Source: Bacteroidales bacterium
GTDB taxonomy: Bacteria; Bacteroidota; Bacteroidia; Bacteroidales; WCHB1-69
DNA: 40,226 bases
NCBI GenBank assembly: GCA_024686335.1
Contig: JAILCI010000049.1
Span: 1 to 40,226 of the forward strand
Reading direction: 5' to 3'
Shown here: piece by piece, positions 32,057-37,671 of the stretch
Position numbering within the stretch: the first letter of the stretch is position 1
Layout: every line of letters starts with the position of its first letter
The notes under the pieces: generated by a model
Database searches by the model: none
The model's input: the letters and a program-made list of their open reading frames with translations, nothing else
What the model was told of the DNA's origin: nothing
Position numbers and translations under genes: made by a program

Positions 32057-33824
32057 ATGATTGACGTGTGCGAAATCCAATTTTTGATGTCTCATTTCCG
32101 GCGAATTTTTGGTGATACTGCTCATATTGCCTTAATTTCTCCGTGGAGAGAGAAGATGGGTTCTCTGTAATGATGCGCTCTATGAGTTCTTGGGTTATGA
32201 CGCTGTCTGCTGCTGAGGCCGAGATGGCGGCCTCATTGGCCAAGAAGGCGATGTCGCTGGCTACATGGTTGGGGGTTAGGGTGGCGAGTCGTGAGTAGTC
32301 AATCTCTAATGCGCAAGGCCTGCCTTTCAGATAGAGCCTGAAAAGTTCTTCTCGTGCTGATTGGTCTGGAGGTGGTATGTAGATGACTTGGTCAATGCGT
32401 CCACGTCTCATGATGGCACTGTCAATTAAATCTGGCTTGTTTGTGGTTGCAATCACCAGGATGTTGTCATGCCCGCAATTGTTTAATTGCGTCAGAAACT
32501 CGTTTACCTCTCCGGCTTGATGTTGTGCTTGGATGTTGTCTCGGCTTGGTACAAAAGCGTCAAATTCATCAAAACAGATGATGGAAGGTGCCTTAGAGCG
32601 AGCCTCCTCAAACAGTGCGCCGATTTTGCTCTGCGTCCCATGTATGAATATACTGGCCAGGTCGGAGGACTTGACGAAGATGTAATGGTAACCGGCCTCT
32701 TGCGCAAATTTCTCGGCAATAAAGCTCTTGCCACAGCCTGGAGGCCCGTATAGGAGTATACCATTGGGGATGTTGATTCTGTATAGGTTGGCCTTGTCTT
32801 TGTTTTTCAAGATGTCAAGGACATTTCGCCGGAGATAGCTCTTGACTTTCTCTAGACCAGCCACATCTGCGAATCCACCGCCAGATGATTTCTTTTTTCG
32901 GGTTGCAACTTTCGATGAATTATGTTTTGAGATCTCCTTTTCTGCATAATGTTCATCATTTAAAGCTTGAAGCATCTCCTCTGCCGACATAAACCTGTCT
33001 CCTACATCGTTACGTAATGCCTTTTTGATGATAAGTTCCAGGTTTTCGTCTTTTTCCCCATCCTCAGAATCCGGGATGTGCAAAGGGTCGCATCTTTGGA
33101 TAAACAATTTTAATGAAAGCTCTTCAAAGGTCAATCCCTGGCGGTAGAATGACCAAGGTTCCTTGCCATAGAGAAGTCTATACATGATAGCTCCTGTCCC
33201 GAATATGTCGGATTGAGGGTAACACTTGCCTGCTAACTGCTCTGGTGCAGCCATGAAAGGATCATTTCGCCATAGTTGAGGCTCCTCGTTAGTGGAGTCG
33301 CATGCTAACCGTAGGTGGTCGAGGTGTGTCAGTTTTATGGCATCAGGACCTTCTCCTGCAACAACTAGGGCGTTTCTTGTGTTCAGGTTGTTGTGCATGA
33401 TGATCTCTTTCCCAGAGTGTAGGTATGTGAGCCCGTGCAAGATTCCCATGGCAATATGACGGACCTCCTCAGCATGTAAGCGCCCCCGCGTCTTCAGCAT
33501 ACTGTCCAATGACATCCCGTCTACCATTTCCGTTACACAATAACCATATTGCCATCCATTCCTCTTGAAAAAATTACAATCCAGGTATTGAATAATGTTA
33601 GGATGTCTGATGCTTTTGCCAATCTCAATCTCTCTGAAAATTTCCTCTTCAGTAATTTTTCCAGGCATAGACAAACTGATATTGAGTAGTTTGAGGAAAA
33701 ACATTTCCCTTTGAGCATTTCTGACGACATATGATTCAGTAAAGGTATTCTTGGCTATTTGGAATACAACAAGATATTTGTCGATGTTCTCTCCTTTTGA
33801 AAACATAAATGATTTTTTTTCCAT
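32055..33824 (-). CDS. Pseudokinase fused to a classic-clade AAA+ ATPase
   Basis: The 589-residue protein has two parts. Residues about 15-290 follow a Ser/Thr kinase fold: Lys46-like FFLKLL, Glu in helix C (EEEIFREIEIGKSIRHPNII), a hinge region, and APE plus SDIFGTG near 193-210. The catalytic loop reads HNNLNTRN (144-151), so the HRD Asp is Asn and the Lys is Thr. The DFG position reads HLD or DHL. The glycine loop (FQIAKNTFTES) is also broken. Phosphotransfer is therefore unlikely. Residues about 315-560 are a FtsH/VCP/spastin-like AAA+ domain: FADVAGLEKVK, Walker A GPPGCGKS (360-367), Walker B IICFDEFDAF, sensor ATTNKPD, and arginine-finger region MRRGRID. The ATPase looks active. It is the last gene of the six-gene minus-strand unit. 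Confidence 0.9.
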   Translation of the reverse strand: MEKKSFMFSKGENIDKYLVVFQIAKNTFTESYVVRNAQREMFFLKLLNISLSMPGKITEEEIFREIEIGKSIRHPNIIQYLDCNFFKRNGWQYGYCVTEMVDGMSLDSMLKTRGRLHAEEVRHIAMGILHGLTYLHSGKEIIMHNNLNTRNALVVAGEGPDAIKLTHLDHLRLACDSTNEEPQLWRNDPFMAAPEQLAGKCYPQSDIFGTGAIMYRLLYGKEPWSFYRQGLTFEELSLKLFIQRCDPLHIPDSEDGEKDENLELIIKKALRNDVGDRFMSAEEMLQALNDEHYAEKEISKHNSSKVATRKKKSSGGGFADVAGLEKVKSYLRRNVLDILKNKDKANLYRINIPNGILLYGPPGCGKSFIAEKFAQEAGYHYIFVKSSDLASIFIHGTQSKIGALFEEARSKAPSIICFDEFDAFVPSRDNIQAQHQAGEVNEFLTQLNNCGHDNILVIATTNKPDLIDSAIMRRGRIDQVIYIPPPDQSAREELFRLYLKGRPCALEIDYSRLATLTPNHVASDIAFLANEAAISASAADSVITQELIERIITENPSSLSTEKLRQYEQYHQKFAGNETSKIGFRTRQS

Positions 33825-33842
33825 TTTAGTGAATTTTAGGTG

Positions 33843-34550
33843 TTAGTTGCTTTGTTGTAGTTCATATAGGCGTCTTTTTGCTTCGTTGGCAAAAAGGCAA
33901 GCCGGAATCTTGTCGTAGCCTTCGTATTGACTATGATGAAAAACACAATCCTCCGCCTCAATTTCCAAAATGTCTTCACAATAAAATGAAGAGTAGAAAT
34001 CGTAGACATTCAAAAAATGGATGTATGAGGTTGTGTCATCGTGTTTTTGTGTCACAATCCATAATTTGTAAAGAGAGAGTGCATAATATTTTTCAACCAG
34101 CTCGTCGAAATAGATAGAGTTAGTGTAATGTTCAAAATGCTCATAGAAGTCCTGCTGATTGCTGCTGAATTGAATCTTCATAAAGTCATTGTAATCCGTA
34201 TGCCTTTTAGGATATTTATGCCGCAGAATATCCGTAAGTAGCTCTCCCACGGTTTTCTTTCCCTCGATTGTGTATGCTTTGATTCGGAATCCTTTGGCTA
34301 TTCTTTTGCATAACTCACCATCCGGTATTATTGTGATTGTGTCCGTTACAGCATTAATATGTATGTCGAAATCCAATAAGATGTCATACAAGTATTCGTA
34401 GGGACTCTCACTTTTGTGCCATGGAGGAGGGACATCGTGGCCGTTAGCCCCGAGGATCTGATTGTGCGAAGGCATAAGTAGCGATATTAGAGCAATAAGA
34501 ATGAGTTTACGACAAAACTGTTGCATGTTTTCTATAAATGTAATGTTCAT
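33843..34550 (-). CDS. Secreted protein A2, paralogue of the 467-residue protein A1
   Basis: The 235-residue product has a signal peptide; the start may be the Met at residue 9 (34526), which puts the hydrophobic LILIALISLLMPS at the N-terminus. Residues about 48-160 align with A1: SPYEYLYDIL against SPYSQLMEIM, AVTD in both, GELLTDILRHKYPKR against GDLLTNILKYQYSNR, and KIQFSSNQQDFYEHFEHY against KIQYSSRPEDYEMYLRAY. A later YEGYDKIP against YEGFSSIN also fits. I do not recognise the family. It lies 18 bp upstream of the pseudokinase gene and 27 bp downstream of B2. Confidence 0.75.
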   Translation of the reverse strand: MNITFIENMQQFCRKLILIALISLLMPSHNQILGANGHDVPPPWHKSESPYEYLYDILLDFDIHINAVTDTITIIPDGELCKRIAKGFRIKAYTIEGKKTVGELLTDILRHKYPKRHTDYNDFMKIQFSSNQQDFYEHFEHYTNSIYFDELVEKYYALSLYKLWIVTQKHDDTTSYIHFLNVYDFYSSFYCEDILEIEAEDCVFHHSQYEGYDKIPACLFANEAKRRLYELQQSN

Positions 34551-34577
34551 TATTCTGGTGTTTTTAATTTATGATAA

Positions 34578-35162
34578 TTAGTAGGTCATGGTATAAAAAT
34601 TATCCTTTGGCGGCACGACCTTTTCATTTTTATCTCTTTGAATGTGTAGGAAATAACGGGGCTGTAAGCGATTGTGGTTGGGATTGAAGACCCATAGTGC
34701 CCATCGTTTAGGCACTATGGATACAAACTCATAATAGGGTATGATAGAATCTGAATGATAACACACTTCACACTGCCATCCTTTTTTTGTTAAAGTTGAA
34801 TCCGAATCTCTGAAATAGTGAGTCTTTCCACCATATTCATCAATGCTGGTTACCAAATAAATGCTGTCGCAAGACGCATCGAGAGGTTTTAAAGGCGATG
34901 TTTTTACTACCTCGCCGTATTTGAAGTAGCAATCTTTTTCCTCAACGAGGCTGACGATTACTGGCGCAAATAATAATAAAAGAACGCATGTTATGTGTTG
35001 AAGGGCAAATAACATTGTGCCATTGTCCTCATCGATATTGTTTGTGTACCAATAGATATAAGTTGTAATACCTATATGCAACACGATAATTATTATAATA
35101 GGTACAAAGTTCATGACTGTAAGTTTTTTATGAGATTCCTCTTCTGTCTTTTTCCACATCAT
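34578..35162 (-). CDS. Two-TM protein B2, paralogue of B1
   Basis: The 194 residues hold two hydrophobic helices (about 19-37 and 50-72), then a soluble domain of about 115 residues. This domain matches B1: PLKPLDASCDSIYL against PLNPVNGDTIYL, and SIIPYYEFVSIVPKRWALW against TISPYCEILQQCPKRWVLL. The topology suggests that the soluble domain follows the second helix on the same side as the N-terminus. I see no known family motif. It starts 16 bp after the stop of the 54-residue gene. Confidence 0.75.
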   Translation of the reverse strand: MMWKKTEEESHKKLTVMNFVPIIIIIVLHIGITTYIYWYTNNIDEDNGTMLFALQHITCVLLLLFAPVIVSLVEEKDCYFKYGEVVKTSPLKPLDASCDSIYLVTSIDEYGGKTHYFRDSDSTLTKKGWQCEVCYHSDSIIPYYEFVSIVPKRWALWVFNPNHNRLQPRYFLHIQRDKNEKVVPPKDNFYTMTY

Positions 35163-35178
35163 AAAAATACCCTTCCTT

Positions 35179-35343
35179 TTATGCTCGGAAGATCAACAGA
35201 AGGATCATCATGACAATAAAGTTGACGGCAAATGAGATGTGAAAATGTGCCCTTGTTTTTCCGAAGATTCTGTCTAACAAATAATTTAGAAAGAAAACCA
35301 GAAACCAAAAAACGAAGAAGTAAATCATTATAGCAGTTTTCAT
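35179..35343 (-). CDS. 54-residue two-helix membrane miniprotein
   Basis: An ATG at 35343 (minus strand) opens a 54-codon frame ending at 35179. The product has two hydrophobic helices (about 5-23 and 38-52) joined by a short basic loop, DRIFGKTRAHFH. It fills the gap between B1 and B2 almost exactly (36 and 16 bp), so it is probably a real gene of the operon. No family is recognised. Confidence 0.7.
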   Translation of the reverse strand: MKTAIMIYFFVFWFLVFFLNYLLDRIFGKTRAHFHISFAVNFIVMMILLLIFRA

Positions 35344-35379
35344 ATTAGTTTTTTTTTAATGATGATGTGATTGTTGTTT

Positions 35380-35862
35380 TTAATAGATGGAGATGTCTGG
35401 GATCTCATCAGATGCTTGGTATCCTATCAGATTCTCTGGTATGAATAATTTGTATGATTTCCTAGCATCTTCGTGGTAAAAAAGAAGTACCCATCGTTTC
35501 GGGCATTGTTGCAATATCTCGCAATAGGGGCTTATTGTATCGGGGATATGTACTGTCTCACATCTTTTGTCGTCTACCTCATAGAAATCATCACCTATGC
35601 TGAAAAGGTTATAGGTGTTATTATTTTTTTCCAGGTAAATAGTGTCGCCATTGACAGGATTCAATGGTTTAGTGTCGATTAGTTCTACATGCTCGTCGAA
35701 GCCTATCCAACGAATTGCAATTGTCACATTGGCCAACACGATAATACTTGCCAGCGCCCCGGAGATGAGTCCGAGTAAAACATCGGTCTCCCAATGAATG
35801 ATGTACAAAAGACTGACGGCTACGAATATGCTAATTAATAATATGATAAAAAATATTGTCAT
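35380..35862 (-). CDS. Two-TM protein B1, paralogue of B2
   Basis: The 160 residues begin with two hydrophobic helices (about 3-22 and 29-51) and continue with the same kind of soluble domain as B2, including GDTIYLEKN, SPYCEIL and CPKRW (121-124). B1 and B2 share perhaps a quarter of the residues of the soluble domain by eye. The 36-bp gap to the miniprotein and 39 bp to A1 support an operon. Function unknown. Confidence 0.75.
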   Translation of the reverse strand: MTIFFIILLISIFVAVSLLYIIHWETDVLLGLISGALASIIVLANVTIAIRWIGFDEHVELIDTKPLNPVNGDTIYLEKNNNTYNLFSIGDDFYEVDDKRCETVHIPDTISPYCEILQQCPKRWVLLFYHEDARKSYKLFIPENLIGYQASDEIPDISIY

Positions 35863-35901
35863 TTTTTTGATTTTTTGAGTTAAATAATTCTTTTCAAGTG
35901 C

Positions 35902-37305
35902 TTAATCTTCACACTGTTGCGTTATCATGTTTATGAATGTTTCCTCAGCTTTTTTGTCTATATTTTCATCTTGATCAATGTCAGCCATGGGCGTCATATC
36001 CATATCGCCAAACAGTGGTATTTTCTTTAATGGCTCAAAGGGTGAGTGTTTGAGTTGGGTTTTGATATACCAGGCACCACCATAGATTTCTCCGTAGCAG
36101 TATATGTTTCCCCACCATGATTCGGTGTCTTCTGACTCAACCAGAATTGTGTACTCTCCATCTACCACCTCCAGGAACTTGCTTTCGCCGGGTTTCAGTA
36201 TAGTTCTATACCCCTGTTCTCCGGTGAGGGTAACTATATAGGTTTTATTCCTGTTGTTGATGTTTCCTATACCAATTAGCGAATATCCAGCGTTGTCATA
36301 GTCACAAAACTCCTCCAAAACATTATCCATAGCTTGTTGGCTCGTGGTGTCGAGATGGGAATGTACAATGTTGTTATAAGCCTCGGGGCTGTAAACTCCT
36401 TGTGGAAATTGCTTGATAAACTTTTCATACCCTTGGCGACTATCCCGTCTTTGAGCTTCATCCCATGCTTCTTTTTCGATTTCTTTCATCATGTTGACAG
36501 CTGTGTCAGCATAGTCGCTTTCTGAATACTGCGAGTAGAAGTTCCAGTAAGCATCATGAGTCCCTTCGCGGAGGGCTGCTTTCCATGCTTGGCGCTCTTC
36601 AGCCAAAGAGGCTAAGTACTCCTCTGAAACGTCAACCCATTGCCTTGGGTTGATAGAGGAAAAACCCTCGTAGTCGATGTTGGGAATATCACATTCATCG
36701 CACCAATACTTCCGAACTACCATATTGTACCAAAACTTACATTCCTCGTACAAATCAATATACTCAATACAAGTTGTTTCTATCGATCCTTCGGACATGC
36801 CGAAATTCCAGTATAGACCTGTTACTAGATATTTGGCATAGGCCTCGATGTAATGTTTGGATTTTGGATAGGCTCTCAGATACATTTCATAGTCCTCTGG
36901 ACGAGAGCTGTACTGGATCTTACGCCATTCCCACTCTTTCCCTTTCCTGTTGCTATATTGATATTTCAAGATGTTCGTCAACAAATCTCCAATGCTTTTT
37001 GAATCCATAATGACGATTCCCGGTACATTGAATACGGTGGTGACATCCTCATGTATCAATACTAGTTCGTTCTCTGTCAATTCGTCTGTGACAGCCTTTT
37101 TTGGAATCTCATACTCTTCCATGATCTCCATGAGTTGTGAATAGGGAGACTTCTGTGTTCCTCCCATAGCACCTAACGCTATGAACATCAGCAGTGTGAA
37201 AAATCCGGTGATCTTTGATAAATAGTTCATTTTTTTCATAACAATTGATTTTAAAGGTGAAACATTGGTTGTGTTGTTCTGAATCGAAGTAAATGTCTTT
37301 TTCAT
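35902..37305 (-). CDS. Secreted protein A1 with repeated AxxAYxxYxxxYPxSxY units
   Basis: The 467-residue frame starts at 37305. A more likely signal-peptide start is Met23 (37239), MKKMNYLSK followed by ITGFFTLLMFIALGAMGG. Residues about 52-170 are shared with A2. Three short helical units of one pattern occur: QYSSRPEDYEMYLRAYPKSK (131-150), REGTHDAYWNFYSQYSESDY (246-265) and RRDSRQGYEKFIKQFPQGVY (286-305). Such units are known from envelope and signalling proteins of this phylum. Residues about 340-415 form a beta-rich region (YIVTLTGEQ, FLEVVDGEYTILV). The first gene of the six-gene unit; it diverges from the lipoprotein-propeller gene. Function unknown. Confidence 0.8.
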   Translation of the reverse strand: MKKTFTSIQNNTTNVSPLKSIVMKKMNYLSKITGFFTLLMFIALGAMGGTQKSPYSQLMEIMEEYEIPKKAVTDELTENELVLIHEDVTTVFNVPGIVIMDSKSIGDLLTNILKYQYSNRKGKEWEWRKIQYSSRPEDYEMYLRAYPKSKHYIEAYAKYLVTGLYWNFGMSEGSIETTCIEYIDLYEECKFWYNMVVRKYWCDECDIPNIDYEGFSSINPRQWVDVSEEYLASLAEERQAWKAALREGTHDAYWNFYSQYSESDYADTAVNMMKEIEKEAWDEAQRRDSRQGYEKFIKQFPQGVYSPEAYNNIVHSHLDTTSQQAMDNVLEEFCDYDNAGYSLIGIGNINNRNKTYIVTLTGEQGYRTILKPGESKFLEVVDGEYTILVESEDTESWWGNIYCYGEIYGGAWYIKTQLKHSPFEPLKKIPLFGDMDMTPMADIDQDENIDKKAEETFINMITQQCED

Positions 37306-37671
37306 ATTATTTATTTTTAGGGGTTAATAATGTTATTGTTCTGTGCTTTGGTCTGTTTTCAGTTTGTGCTTTTATTTCGAGTAGAATTTAGTGTTAATAA
37401 TTATTGTATATTTGCAGCGGCATGAATGTTCTTACTTGATTGAAACATTTATAAGTACGGGGCAAATATATAACTATTATTAAACTTAACACACTGAAAA
37501 TCAATATTTTACATGTAATTAAAGTGCAATGGAGCTGCATTAATTTTTTGTTATCATGAAATCGATGGTAATTTAGCTGCAATTTATAACTGTTTGATTT
37601 TCAAATATATAAATCTTAATTGCAATTGATTTGTAATAGAATATAAGTGGTCTGCAACCGATATTTCAAAA
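37306..37671. promoter_or_regulatory. Divergent intergenic region with candidate promoters on both strands
   Basis: TATATTTG at 37407-37414 reads to the right toward the lipoprotein-propeller gene, and TATATTTG on the minus strand (CAAATATA at 37463-37470) reads to the left toward A1. Neither has a clear TTTG at 19-20 bp. If both are used, their start sites would face each other over about 55 bp and could interfere. The small minus-strand frame in this AT-rich stretch is not convincing. Confidence 0.4.

Noticed and set aside
37394-37582. Minus-strand frame of 62 codons in the divergent region
   Set aside because: AT-rich stretch with candidate promoters on both strands; the frame has no recognisable motif and overlaps both promoter boxes.
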